Assembly (NCBI GenBank): GCA_914767715.1 | Contig: OU612068.1 | Location: 8,246,001-8,310,000, forward strand | Length of the DNA: 64,000 nt | Direction: 5' to 3' | From: Membranipora membranacea | Lineage: Eukaryota; Bryozoa; Gymnolaemata; Cheilostomatida; Membraniporidae | In this document: positions 51,501 to 63,610 of the stretch, piece by piece | Layout of the letters: each line of letters begins with the position of its first letter | Position numbering within the stretch: the stretch's first letter is position 1 | Translations under genes and position numbers: made by a program | Notes under the pieces: model-generated | What the model was told of the DNA's origin: nothing | Seen by the model: the letters and a program-made list of their open reading frames with translations, nothing else | The model's database searches: none

Positions 51501-54500
51501 TGTCACACTTTAGCATAGACTTCTCATATCTATACGTTGTATATAGGCATACTTCAAACTTGTGCACAAAAGAAATAGAAAAAATACATATTGGATTTGT
51601 CTAGTACGGACACTGGATGACTCTAACCAGCAATCCTAACACACCAAGGATAAAATGTCACACTTCAGTTGAGAACATTTTATTGAGTATTTTGTTCTAT
51701 CTTTGCCTTGTTTCTGGCAAACAAACTAGGTTTATCTGCTGAAAAGCTAAGGGGTGCAGCCTAACTTTGATCAGAAGAGAACATACCATTAGGATAATCC
51801 ACAGTTCCGGCAATACCGTCTGATTTCAATGTCAGCGAGTCCAAAATATGATCACATTCATAATATTCCAGCTTCTGATCTTTACCAGTAGTTTCGGTAA
51901 CTTTAGTCTTTTCCTCTACAGTTACAATGAAAATGAATACGATGATACAAATAAGGAGTTATTTTCTTGTAAAAACGAAGAGCATAACTCCTTGTAGTAT
52001 GCCTAGACCATTGTAGGTGACACCAGGGAGGGTGACACAAGACTAGAAGTACACTAGAGATACACAAATTGAGTGATTTCTGAGCTGGTAAATGCTTGTG
52101 TCATATTATACCTTTAGTGAGAGACAATTTGCAAATTAAGTTTTCAGCTGTTGACGGCGGATGGCCTGAGGTCTGTTCCCGATGGCTGGTTTCCTTGTGG
52201 GAGTGATTCATGGATCTTTCATCAAAGCGCGCTGCATTCTTTTCAGTTATATCTAAACACACCATAGTTAAATGTCAGATTCAGTGTTTTTACTATTAGT
52301 CTGGCATCATTAAAGTCATGCTTAAAAGTTTTCAGAAATGTTCTGTAAGTTAAAAGCTGTATTGCTGCAGATTGATAACAACAGAAAACTAGCCAGCACA
52401 ACAGGAGATTTTGTCACTCTGACACATCACTGTGCGTTATACATATCTGTCTTAGGAGTTGGGGGAGAGGGGGGGGGGGGGTGATTGGCGTTACGTACAC
52501 TCAAGAAAGCAGGCTACTGACACCAATAATTCCTAAAGGCTGCGGAGCAATTTAGATTCTTACAAAGCCAGCCCTCAAACGCTTGCCGTGTTTTCTTTTT
52601 TACAGGACATATTTCTGATGTCAGCAAGATGGGAATTTGACATACATCACAGTTTCATAATCGGAGCTAACTGAGTTTGAGATATGTGAGTTTCTGAAAG
52701 GTAGCATATTTTGGGTATTTACATCGGTTAAAATTGCTCAAGTGTTGTGGGAATAGTGTATGTATGGAGACGTTATGGTTAATCCCTCTAGGCAAGTGAG
52801 GACAACAAATCTGGGCAATGTATTTGTGACCTATCACGTTAATAAAGCTCCTCCGTATAGTGAACAATTCTTTTAAGGGGTTTGTACAACTATTACCCAC
52901 ATACCCTGAACCTTACAAACTTCTTGTGCTTCTGTTTTTATAATAACGCCTTTGTTCTCTGCCCCTGAAGATTTTCTGCTTTCCAATGTGCAGGACAATT
53001 TCCTCTCTGATTTCTTACTCTCTGCTTGGCTGATGTTAACAGCCTTCTGAGTTATCTCTCTATCGCCTAACAATTAAAGATGTTGTGTTGATCAAGAGAA
53101 GCCAAAACAGAAAACATTTTTGAGCATTAGTGCAGGATAAAATATTGAGGTTCAGTTCAGATAGGTCTTGTTGCATTTTACCATTTCATACCCCTTTGCT
53201 AGCGACATGCCTCAACATCAGCAAGCTGCTCGGGGTAGAAGGCTAAGCAGGTTAAGGCCTTCAATACTCAAATTAAAGTAGTTTAATCTCTGCAGGGTGA
53301 AAAATCAAAGTGAGTCTGAGTTATATCTAAGGTATTAAAACATAGGATTAAAAGCTTGGCCCTCGCATAAAAGGCAGGCAGAGCGAGACAGGAAACCACA
53401 GTCAGCCCACTGGCTGTAGCGCAAACAAGTCATCTCTCTGACTTGTGTATGAGTTGTACTATGCTCAATGTGGTGAATTCGAGTAGTGAACTATGGCACG
53501 GGAGGCACGTGCCTTGACGATAGCGACTTTGTGCCGATGAGTTGATGGAAAGCAAACCTCCCTGCACTGGTTTGGCTGAGAGTATAAGCATGAGAGTGAT
53601 AGGGCGAACATTGTTGCACTGAAACAATGAAGACATGGCAGCCTCCCTGGTTGCGCAACAGCGTAAACACACCAATTATGTCAAACCACCGAAACTTATA
53701 AAATGCACTGAGGGATCGATGAGATTGATTGAGATGCTCATCAACACACAAGGGTGGCTTCATGCTGCTGGGGCTGGCCATGAGGAGGTTGTACTAGAGA
53801 AGGCTTCAAAACAGCGCTTGACTCATGGTTTCAAGCTGAAGACCTGTGTGTTGTGCAGTGGTACGCTCACCACTGTATGTTGTATCATTGGAGCCATTTG
53901 GGTACTCAAACTACAAAACGATCAACAGCCAAGTATGGAATAAAAGTCTCATACCTTTTTCAGTGATAGATGATTTCAGATCATTCTTCCTCATGTTTCC
54001 GGATGGAGGATTCAGGCCTGTGTTTTTTTCTAATATAGGGAAAATAAATGCAAATTTACTCAACACCATTTTATTGTATTATTGGATTTTTAGGGAGATT
54101 TTCGCTTTTCTTTTGCGTATAATGCCCTCTCTGGTGGTCGTTTTGTGTCAAATTCTACAATATTATCTAGTTTTGTCTAATCCCAGAGGCGTTTTTTGTA
54201 TTCACAATTGTGGGTCAGTTAATAAACCAGGATCAAATACTCAAATCAAAAATATAACCAGCCAGCCTGTTTATATGACTGAATCACTACAACGCTTCGA
54301 AATAATGCAGTTTGTTCAGCCACTTCAGACGGCAACCATTTGAATTACTGATCTTGTGTTTTTCTGCATTAACATTGATGCGGGCTTTGAACGTTCCACC
54401 TTTCCAAAACCTGAGCCAAGCAGCCTTCACACTAGCCTGGATCTGATTATCCGGCTGTCCCTTTGCCTTTTTCAACTACATTAATTTTTCTCAGTATACA

Positions 54501-57500
54501 TCTTAGTATATTAATTTAGTCCAATAAAAGCTGGAAAAAAATGGACAATCCAAACACATACTATTGATGCTGTTGAGAGCTGGTAGTTTGAGAGAGTTTG
54601 TTGGTGTTACAGGTTTTGTTGCACTCAGAGACCTACAATACCTACTCTGTATGTGGCTATATCGAACTCTACTGTGCAAAGATCCTACAATAAATGAGAT
54701 GAAGTACGGAAAGTGGTGTTAAATAATGTCTATAAGTAAATAAGTGAAGAGACTTTAAGGAGTTGATTTAGAATTATACACTTTCCTGGTTGTGCTACAT
54801 TTTCTTTTGTCTTATCTGGATTGGTATAAATAAAATAACATCAATTAACTTACTGCCGGTATATACAGTTTTACGCTTGGAAGGAGATTTTGTCACAGTT
54901 TTCCCAGCACCGCTCTTCAGTTTACCGTCCAATGTCTGATTATGTTTTTTAGAAGCTTGAATCACTGGCTCACCTGTTATAGTGTAGCATACGTGTAAAA
55001 AAAAGGATTTTATGTGAAGAAGTATAATTGGAAAATCCCGTTCCAATTGAGGATCAAGGATGAAGAAAGGGCTTCTCAATGTCAACTTTCAAATGGCACA
55101 TTATATGTCAACCTCAATAAAACATGTAATAAATAAAAAATAAAATTGAGATTGAATTATCCGCTGAAACTAATGAAGCTTATAAAATTGTATTGGGGGG
55201 TCATCCTCTTATTTATCAGGGGGTATTATCCTAAATTAATGGAATTAAACCGTTGATAGACCTAACACCCACCCTGATTAGACCCAGTTATTTGGTTTAT
55301 TGATTATGAGAAAAACTTACGCTGACTAGCAGGAGTCACAGTTCCCGCTGTGACTACAAGCTTCCGACTGTCCCCCGCTTCATGGTGTGATGGGCGGGCT
55401 GAGCTTGTTAATTTAGCTTCTGTTGATGGTAATCTTTGAGCATGGCTAATTATTGGTCCTTCAAAAGCTAAAGAAGGACATCGACTAGATTTTTCCAGTG
55501 GTCGTCCGGTTGCTTGGTACAATTCAAAAACATCGAAAGGGGATTGCTTTTGACATGGTGTAGATGTTTCTTCAGACGATGAATCCAGGAAACTTTCATG
55601 GATTCCCAAAACTTGAGCTGTATCGATGGAGAGAGCCGTAGATTCTCGCTCATACGTATAATTTGAGGTTTCTGCACTGGACTGATTTGGAAGGCTGATG
55701 GAAGCTTGAACACCAGTACTGCACACTCTTGCCTTAGAAATCGTTTTCGGACCATGAGCAGATGTTTGATGCCCTGCTTGAGGTGCGGGAAGAGCCATCT
55801 GGTCAGGTTGACACTTTTCAACAGCAGGTTTGGGAGTTTGATCTTTGCCTGACCTGCATGATGTCAGCTTGGCTTTTTCAAGTTTTGTTTGGCGAGTCGA
55901 ATGAATACTGACAGAAGTTTTAAGATTTTTGCTTTTTTGGCCATCATTACAGTCTCCTCCAGCTAGAGACAATGAACTTGGTGTCACTCTCTTTCGACTG
56001 TAGATCACCACAGAACTTACACCAACCACAGTGAAGATCAAAAGACAGCTACAAATAAATCAGACTAAAATATGTATACATTGGATGGTTGAAGAACGAG
56101 GTGCAACTCAAACCACTACTGTCACTACAACTACATCCAAATCATAGAAATTGAGTTGTGGATTCGAGTGATTAGACTGATACCTGATACAAGAAAATTG
56201 GCAGACCACCACCAATCACAACTACAGCTTCTGATAAGAATGTTACTCAGAGTACAAAACTAAGTAAAGCAAACCAGGAATGTCACGGTAACTCACATCA
56301 TTGGAGTAATGCTGCCGATCTTTGTAGAGATCTTGTCAAAGATGCCTGGCTGTTTTGGTGGCAGAGACAGTTTTTTTCTCCTGTAGAAGAGTCGTGTGAA
56401 TGCTGAAAATAGAATATATGATTCTGAGTGGTAATTTTATATTTCAATAATCCATTGATAAGTTTTGAATCATCACTAAAAATGGCATGATCCTGGCATG
56501 CTGAAAAATAAGCCTCAATGATAGTTTACACTTACAATATTTTAGCTTCGCCCAGAATGAAGGCGGGGGAGGAGGTAGAGGAGGTTTTCCGTAGAGGATC
56601 TCATTAATTCCTGAAACAGAATTCCGAACAGCAGATATTGAAAGCTACCAATATTGGATTTTCTTTTCTTTATACGCTAGATCTAATTTGATGGCCCTAT
56701 TTGACATGCTTTGTGTGGGGTAGATACCCTATACGCTTGCCCGGCAGAGGGGGAGCTTTATACTGCATGCGAGCACTGGTAGACAATTCCTATATTAACG
56801 GTCTCAATCTGAACAGACCTAGATAGGATGGATGGCTGGCCAGTGCCCAATCAGGAACGAAATCCAGCGCCAGTAATTAAACCTGGATCATATGATCACA
56901 AGTCCTTAACTTCAAACGTCAGACAGCTCCAGACTCCAATGGTTTTACATTGTGATATACACTTTACAGGAATTATACGAAAAATTACTTAGGTAAAGTC
57001 TCATGGAAGTGAAAATTTGAGCAAATTGTGCACAATATGACCTAATACATCTTCATTTCACTTACGAGTCTTGAAAGAACTCCACCTGCTTGGTGGGCTG
57101 GGTGGTGTAGGTGGACGTCGTTTATATTGCAGGAGAGACAATTCTACAATGAGATATATATTGAAACGATTCTCATGAAGTAAGAACTCTGGTAAATGTA
57201 GTATAATTATAGCTGTGGTACCACTAGCATACCTCACTTCGAAGGCTCGGCTGATTTGAATCACATAATTTGCTAAACGCTCAACTCATTCCTCTACTCA
57301 AATATATGAGATATAATCAACTCTCTATAGTGTTCCTTTCAAGCTATTTGCCTAAAGTTTGTAGTGACTATAGTATGTACCTTCAGTGACAAGACGGTGT
57401 GTCTAAGGCTGTTCCATGCATTATTTGTGTTGCACTCGTATAACTTTCGTCCTAACACAGCCATCAGGCCACAGATCAAAAATCAAAACTGGAGTAGTAG

Positions 57501-59023
57501 AAACTTCCAAAAGGGGAGGCAGCCACTGACTATGCCCAGATCAATTATGCAGCTAGATAGCAAAGATATGATTGGCTCCTTAACGATTATCTATGTTGAT
57601 ATACTTACTTGAGACAATGTTTGAGAATATGTCAGATAACAATATTCCCCAATCTGCTGAGGTCGTAGGAACTGAATGAAATGTATTATATATAGTAGAT
57701 CTGACACTTTTGTAACTGGCATGTGCTTCTACAATAAAGACTTATATTGATGACGACATCCCTGCAATTTAGAAATAAACCTGTTACATATCTTTGCGAA
57801 GTCGTCTCCTTTTAAAGCAGGTGTAGACAATCTATAAAAAAAGAGGAAAACAAGCACATACTTGTCATAATAGCTTTCCATATGCTTGGTGGAGGCCGGG
57901 GTGGATTGGTTTTCGTTGTCTCAAAGTATGAGTGAGATTCTGAAAGTATAAAGAAAATTAATGCAATCAGCCGTGTTGTCAAAGGCGGCCTGAGCGTTTT
58001 CTTATGTGTTTGGAAAATTGAAAGTGAAAGGTCGATCAGGTCAAAGAGTACTATAACTCCTTGCTCAGATGCCCATGATCAGGAGGAATTTTTTTTCAGC
58101 ATTAAGTCAACTTTTTGCAGAATAAGAATCTGAATAATGATATCTTTTTTCAATTCCTTACTAGTATATTATAACAATATAATCCATGATGGATCGATAA
58201 AGCCCCAAACGACTTTTGTGAATTGCTTACCATCTAAGTGTTCAGAGTTTAAAACTTCGTTCTTTGTGATCGACATAATGCATAGCACTAATATCTACAA
58301 CAGATCCATCAAAGAGTCAGAAGTAGTCTGACCCGCCTAGACTCTTGCCCCCTGGCCAGAGAAGAAGTGATACCAAGAAAAGGATGACAAAACATACAAA
58401 AAGACTGACTATACTTCTTTGCCAAACATCAATTTCAGGGCCTTAAAATCAGATTTTAGACTCTCTGTGTAAAGAAGTGAGTGAGTGAATGTGGTACACA
58501 AGGAAAACATTGTAAAACACAAGTGGCAGGATATAAACATTGACAACATGTGACTAGCATATCATGCCAAATAAGACCTCCAAATGATAGGACTTATAAT
58601 ATTGACAAATACTTACAATAATATTAGAGAGAGCCATGCTTGCTGTGAATAATAGTACTAAGCTCGCAGAGCAATATGCTGTCGGACGGTGATTGCTCGA
58701 TGTCATTGGAATGTATAACATGATGCCGCAAACATAAAATAAACATCAATCTAAGACTAAATGCTGCCTGCTGCATTGTGTTTAACTGCATTAAGGTTTT
58801 CTTGATTGTCTCCCAAACCATGTTCCACTTATTCTTTTATGAATGATGATTAGATTTTTTTTAATGATACATATTATGTTCCTAAGTCTTTACAGTTTCA
58901 TTTTTGATTATGTAAAGACATTTCCAACAGATAGCAGAAACCCCATAACATCCATTTTTTAGTAGCATCGATTTAAATACCGCCGAAGAACCTCTCGAAC
59001 CACCTCTCTTTATCAACCTGCAT
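48590..59023 (-). CDS. Unrecognised single-pass membrane protein with exon-encoded proline/tryptophan modules
   Basis: Seen: 17 minus-strand exons, 59023-58981, 57939-57862, 57143-57066, 56610-56536, 56402-56297, 56048-55321, 54973-54854, 53066-52905, 52252-52112, 51915-51787, 51480-51175, 50839-50774, 50607-50522, 50171-50114, 49543-49440, 49222-49102 and 48705-48590. They total 2517 bp, 838 aa plus stop, in consistent phase. No signal peptide. Residues 1-120 hold related modules, each ending in a Pro-run and Ser-x-Trp (PPRPPPSIWKAI, PPTPPSPPSRWSSF, PPLPPPPPSFWAKL). A basic segment, one transmembrane helix (PMICLLIFTVVGVSSVVIY, about residues 124-143) and stop-transfer Arg/Lys follow. The remaining about 690 residues are Ser/Thr/Lys/Glu-rich and probably disordered. 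Nearly all internal exon boundaries in the first 14 exons are phase 1. No family recognised. Topology and function unknown. The first exon (43 bp) is the least certain, and exons may be missing. Confidence 0.7.
53220..53885 (+). repeat. 3' tail of the RLE-type retrotransposon (copy 2)
   Basis: It matches 10618-11286 closely, with the same 3' end (CACTGTATGTTGTAT) and no endonuclease coding region. It is therefore a short 5'-truncated copy. It sits in an intron of the 48590-59023 gene in the antisense orientation to that gene. Short open frames within it are also found in copy 1 and are not considered genes. Confidence 0.75.
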
Positions 59024-59459
59024 TAGTTCTAACAAAAAGAAAAACAAACATTTCTCTATATATCCAATATTTTAGTATGATTTTAACAATAGTAACATTG
59101 CATCAAATTTAACTAGAGCAGCTCTTTCCAGCGATGCTATTTTGTTACTGAAAAAAATCCATCAATCACTCTCACTAACCAAGTGGTCTAAGTGGAATGT
59201 TACTTTGTTGGTTCTCTCTCTCCTAGTCGAAAATTGCTTTGAACATTTTTGCAATATCCATATTGAATTATGCGTGTTAAGCATAACCATTATCAGGCCC
59301 TTGGTTCTAGGGGAGGCAGCTTCTCGTAAACTGCCATGTCAGAGCACAAGTTTGTCATAATAATCACCAAATATAATTTCGCTATCTGGACCTGGTACTA
59401 AATTTCACTAGTACTAAATTTCGCTAGTAGGCTTACTAGTAAAAATTTTTAAAAAATGT

Positions 59460-59540
59460 CCAAGTTGGGATTCGAACCCAGGGCACAAATCTCCATCTGA
59501 TAGCAAGACAGACACTTAGACCACTAAACCACGCTAGCTT
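59460..59540 (-). mobile_element. tRNA-like SINE head or tRNA pseudogene
   Basis: On the minus strand a box A-like sequence (TGGTTTAGTGGTCTAAG) precedes a perfect box B (GGTTCGAATCC). A partial anticodon-like stem-loop lies between them. The 5' and 3' ends (GCTAGCG and ACTTGGAC) do not pair as an acceptor stem, so a functional tRNA is unlikely. Confidence 0.6.
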
Positions 59541-59819
59541 TCATGATAAGGTATGGTGTATTTCTGTATAATTGTTTCATTGTTTATGAAACTATGGTGA
59601 GTGAGTTTAATTTAAGATACACTAAATTTCGAACCTAGGCAACAACCGAAAAGCGAATCCTAAATGCCGCGAAAACTAAACTCCTATAGGGTAGTCAGGG
59701 GAATTCGTTAAAGATATTACTGTCAAAGAGGGCTGTTCTATTGAAACATTACTGATGCCATTTAAACATTCCTCCTGGCAGTCGGTCGATTCGACATTGA
59801 CTGTTTTATGATTATGGTT

Positions 59820-61380
59820 TAGGTTCGATGACACTTCTCCAGGCAGGTCGATTTCTTGCCGTCTGCTGCCATAGGTCAGGGTTGATTTCACGTGCTTTCA
59901 TGTTTTGCTTTGGTACATCCTTGAACCTGAGTCTGGGTCTAGCTAAATTTCTCTTTCCTTCACAGAGCTGAGAATACAGCAGTTGTCTTGGTAACCTGTC
60001 ATCATCCATCTGGTGCACATGTCTCAGCCATCTGAGGTTTTTCTCTATCAAGATGTCTGTCATGAAAGGGAGTCCTGCACGCTGCAGGATCTCTACATTT
60101 GTTATTTCATCCCTCCATGTCACATTCATTATCGTTCGCAGTTGCCTCATCATGAATGCACTGCGTTTTGTCATCTGTGTACTATAGATGGTCCATGTTT
60201 CTGCGCCATATAGGAGGGAAGGCAATACAACCGCTCTATAGACTTTGCATTTTCCCAAACGCTCCACTCGCTATACCAATTCTTTCCTGATCTCCTTTTC
60301 TATCCGAGCGTTGTTAGAGACTGTACTTCCGAGGTACTTGAAGTCTGTGCACTGAACAAGAGGATCTTGATCGATGATTATGGCTTCAGGGTCTGGAGGG
60401 GAGTGGAGGAAATTCACCGGTTGGTATAAACATTCAGTCTTCTTTATGTTGATCTTCAGGCTGGACTGTGCCGCTGCTTTGGCAAAGCTATCAATCAGCT
60501 TCTGGATGTCCTCCCCACTGTGGGCTACCAATGCACTGTCATAAGCAAATAGCATCTCTCTCACCAAGTTTTTCTTGGTTTGGGTTTTGGCTTTGAGTTG
60601 AGACACTTTGAAAAGGTCTGCATCGTGGTGCGTCTGTTTATAAATGCCTTCTCTTGAATCTTTGAATGATTCTTCAACCATAGCAGACAGGTACATTGAG
60701 AAAAGCGTTGGGGCTAGCACACATCCTTGTTTGACTCCGTTTGTCACAGCAAAACCTTTCGAAATGTCAGTGCCTTGTGCTACTTGAGCTTGCATACCAT
60801 CATGTAGAGCCTTTATCAGGTCACCTTCTCTGTCAAGCCAAACTTCATCAGTACCCGCCAAACGCCATCTCTTGATACGATGCCAAAGGCTTTGGAAAAG
60901 TCAATGAAAACAGCATAGAGGGGCATGCTTTGCTCCTTGCACTTCTCCTGGATTTGCCTCAGGCTAAAGACCATGTCCATGGTGCTTCTTCTATTTCAAA
61001 AGCCGCACTGGGTAGGATGTTCGGTGCTATCTTACAATTTATTCTGTTGAGGATTATAAGGGCCATTATTTTGGCGGCTATCGACAGGAGGGAGACTCCT
61101 TGATATTAATAGCAGTCTCTTCTGCTTCCTTTTTAAATATTGCTGTCATAATGGCGTCTTTCCAATCTTGCGGCATTTGCTCTTTCTTCCAGATGTTCAC
61201 TATCAACTCAAAGAGTTTTCCCTCAGCTTATTTCGGCCATGATTCCATACTTCGGCAGGTAGGCCACATCTTCCAGGAGCCTTGTTTTCCATTGTTGAAT
61301 TTATGGCCTTCACAAATTCCTCATAAACTGGTTCATCATCCAGGCCAGTGACAGTGGGTCTGTCAGCTTTAGTGATGAAA
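59820..61380 (-). mobile_element. Decayed LINE (non-LTR retrotransposon), reverse transcriptase region
   Basis: Read on the minus strand, three broken frames follow in the order expected of a LINE reverse transcriptase. First is an upstream segment (ENKAPGRCGLPAEVW, 61380-61203). Then comes a palm region (FIDFSKAFGIVSRD near 60900, then GVKQGCVLAPTLFS). The active-site motif follows, as FAYDSALVAHS where FADDS is expected, then FKYLGS. The C-terminal part (VLPSLLYGAETWT, LRWLRHVHQM...) spans 60267-59815. Frame shifts and the lost active-site aspartate show that it is dead. The ORF1 and endonuclease parts are not seen. The clade is not certain. Confidence 0.8.
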
Positions 61381-62708
61381 ATCTGAAAGGAAAATCGAAG
61401 CTCTAATGCACTGGAAACAAAAGAATATTTGCCACAAAATTTGGAATTGTGGGCAGAAGTAAAATATTTTATGACATTTAGACTTAATAATATTTGGAAG
61501 AAGAAGGTACAGTGAAATTTATACTTTTTGATTTCAAATAACGAGGATGTGCTGAATAACATTGCGGGACACAAAATTTGCCTATCCCTTTGTTTTTGAT
61601 GTAATAGTCGCCTATGCAACCTACCAGCTGTGAGCAGGGCACTAAATACCACTCTGATTACAATGGTCATACTGTTAAATACTAATAAAATAACCAAACA
61701 ATCACAACTATGATGTACTGGTAAGGAGTTCAATAGAGTTCTGAGCAAAAATTAATAAAGGTAACAGAAGCTCTCCTGCTCCAAATTTTAGCCTAGTCAA
61801 GCACCCCAATTTGTCTAGTCTGAGCCCCTCAGACTCCCAGAGCTTTGGGGTATTATTTGTGTCACACAGGACACTGTTGTCATAAAAACAAGTGTCAATA
61901 TGCTTCAATCCAATAAAAAGACAAAAAAGTCCGACCGCAATATTCTCATGTGTATGGTTAAATCCGTAAAAAGCCTAAACTTGTTTTTGGTTTCTACGAC
62001 TAATAATTTATTGATGGTGTGTCACATTTTAACCTGACTGATGAGATGCACTGCTCAATTCTGACAATTTCAGAGGCAAGAATTTGAAATCTTTTCCCCT
62101 CATTTTTAATTTGAAGTTCAGCTGATATACGGTCTCTTGAGCTGAATCTTGCTCCAATCTGTCACCAGCCTGCGGTCTATTCTAGGTCTTATGTGCCAAA
62201 TCTAGTTTTTTATGATTTCTCAAAATCATACAGTAAACGGTATGATATGTTCTCTTTTTATTGATGACCTTTCACATAAACTGCTACGTCCAGGGTCCAA
62301 AGTGCTATATCAAACTAATTTTACATCAATAAAGACATGTCACCAATAATGCAGGAAACCAGATGTTGAAACTTGATATGAGCACGCCTGGGTAAACTCT
62401 TTTTGATGCTGAGGATCAATGAGTTGAATATTTATTGTAATTATTTTTTTTAATTTTTACAATTTACAATAGATCTAAAACACTCATATATCATACCGCT
62501 ATTTGTTTTAAAAATAATCCTCCAGACTTAATTACTTTATTTAATACGTTGAAGAGCCATAAAAGTCAAAATATTTTATATTGTAAATGTTTTTTAGCTC
62601 AAGCAATAAAAATCCACAAATTCTTGTCTTGCCTGCCTGATTATTGAGAACAGAGGGGACCTCACTCCAAAATAGCATGAGACAAGATCATATACTTATT
62701 ATAGTATA

Positions 62709-62739
62709 ATATACTGTAATAAGTATATTACAGTATATG
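62709..62739. repeat. AT-rich palindrome next to the hexamer repeat
   Basis: ATATACTGTAATA and TATTACAGTATAT are inverted copies around a short centre. Confidence 0.55.
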
Positions 62740-62750
62740 TCTATTCCATG

Positions 62751-62834
62751 TCTACGTCTACGTCTACGTCTACGTCTACGTCTACGTCTACGTCTACGTC
62801 TACGTCTACGTCTACGTCTACGTCTACGTCTATG
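62751..62834. repeat. (TCTACG)n microsatellite, 13 perfect copies
   Basis: Thirteen uninterrupted TCTACG hexamers run from 62751 to 62828, followed by a TCTATG variant. The unit contains one CpG. It is not a known telomere unit. Confidence 0.95.
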
Positions 62835-63151
62835 TCTTTTATGTCTACAGATAAGCATTGCGGTTATGTTTTTAATCAGAGTGATCTACAATAAATTTTA
62901 AATGGCAATTCAAAACATGTGACACATTAAAAACAATTTAGAAGAAAATTGATCATACTTTATAAAGCATACTTGACTATTCGAGTATATATTTGGATGG
63001 TCGGCATACAGACGTAGAGGTTCGAATCAACTCAAGAGTGCATGTCTTTTAATTATTTAAACATAAAATCTAATTTATTTTATGCAAGCGCAATTCAACT
63101 TCAAAATTAATAACAAGTCTTCGATTCAATGATTCCTTATGTGTCTAGGTC

Positions 63152-63262
63152 CTCAGACGGCTGCAATGTGAGTTAAGTGGCATTACATTACCAAACACTC
63201 ATTTTCACTCGTCGCTTTTTTTGATAATGTTATGCCATTAACTCACAATGCAGCCGTCTGAG
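63152..63262. mobile_element. MITE-like inverted repeat (about 32-bp arms)
   Basis: CTCAGACGGCTGCAATGTGA (63152) and its near-complement ending at 63262 form inverted arms around a roughly 45-bp AT-rich centre, 170 bp upstream of the lectin exon. Few mismatches between the arms. Confidence 0.6.
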
Positions 63263-63430
63263 CACCTCAACTGCATTGCTTCTGTCCTACTGATATACCA
63301 CCCGAGGATCAAGAGAAAGCAACTTCAAACGCAGGCAATCTGGAGCAAAATTGTTGTAACATTTATGTTGTTTTTTCTGCTGCAATAATTCTAGCCAATT
63401 AGACCTCAATGCAAATCAATGTCTTTTTAG

Positions 63431-63610
63431 CTTGGATACCGCATGGTTACATGTACAACCCTTATTCATGGAGCTGTATTAGACTGGTTGATGAAAGTAT
63501 GAATCAATCACTGGCCAAATCACACTGTGAGAGCGCCGGAGAGCAACTAGCTACATTTCGGACGGCTGAGTCGATGCGATGGCTTCGGGATCAACAAGAT
63601 GCATTTGGAG
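63431..63610 (+). CDS. C-type lectin-like domain exon (gene continues past the window)
   Basis: An acceptor (TGTCTTTTTAG) and a donor (GGAG/GTATGTG) bound an exon of 180 bp with phase-1 ends. It encodes the N-terminal half of a C-type lectin-like domain: YSWSCIRL, a first helix with the pattern S-L-A-K-S-H-C, then AGEQLATFRTAE and MRWLRD. Known: this Cys-x(n)-W/A..C..G..LA pattern is the conserved first half of the fold. The calcium-binding QPD/EPN and WND motifs would be in the next exon, outside the window, so sugar binding cannot be judged. Confidence 0.8.

Larger units (their letters stand above)
61400..63430. other. Non-coding stretch upstream of the lectin exon
   Basis: AT-rich sequence with a palindrome (62709-62739), a hexamer microsatellite (62751-62834) and an inverted-repeat element (63152-63262). 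No gene is supported. Upstream exons of the lectin gene may be hidden here. Confidence 0.5.

Noticed and set aside
53846-54343. 165-codon plus-strand frame
   Set aside because: It runs from the end of a retrotransposon tail into intronic sequence, has no domain, and crosses the repeat boundary.
54287-54475. Minus-strand 62-codon frame with LINE-like flavour
   Set aside because: Too short and lacking any diagnostic motif; it could be a retroelement scrap but this cannot be shown.
59460-59540. Functional tRNA gene
   Set aside because: Box A and B are present, but the ends cannot pair as an acceptor stem and the anticodon stem has a mismatch.
62751-62834. Telomere or CRISPR-like array
   Set aside because: The hexamer TCTACG is not a telomeric unit, the tract is only 84 bp and internal, and there are no spacers.
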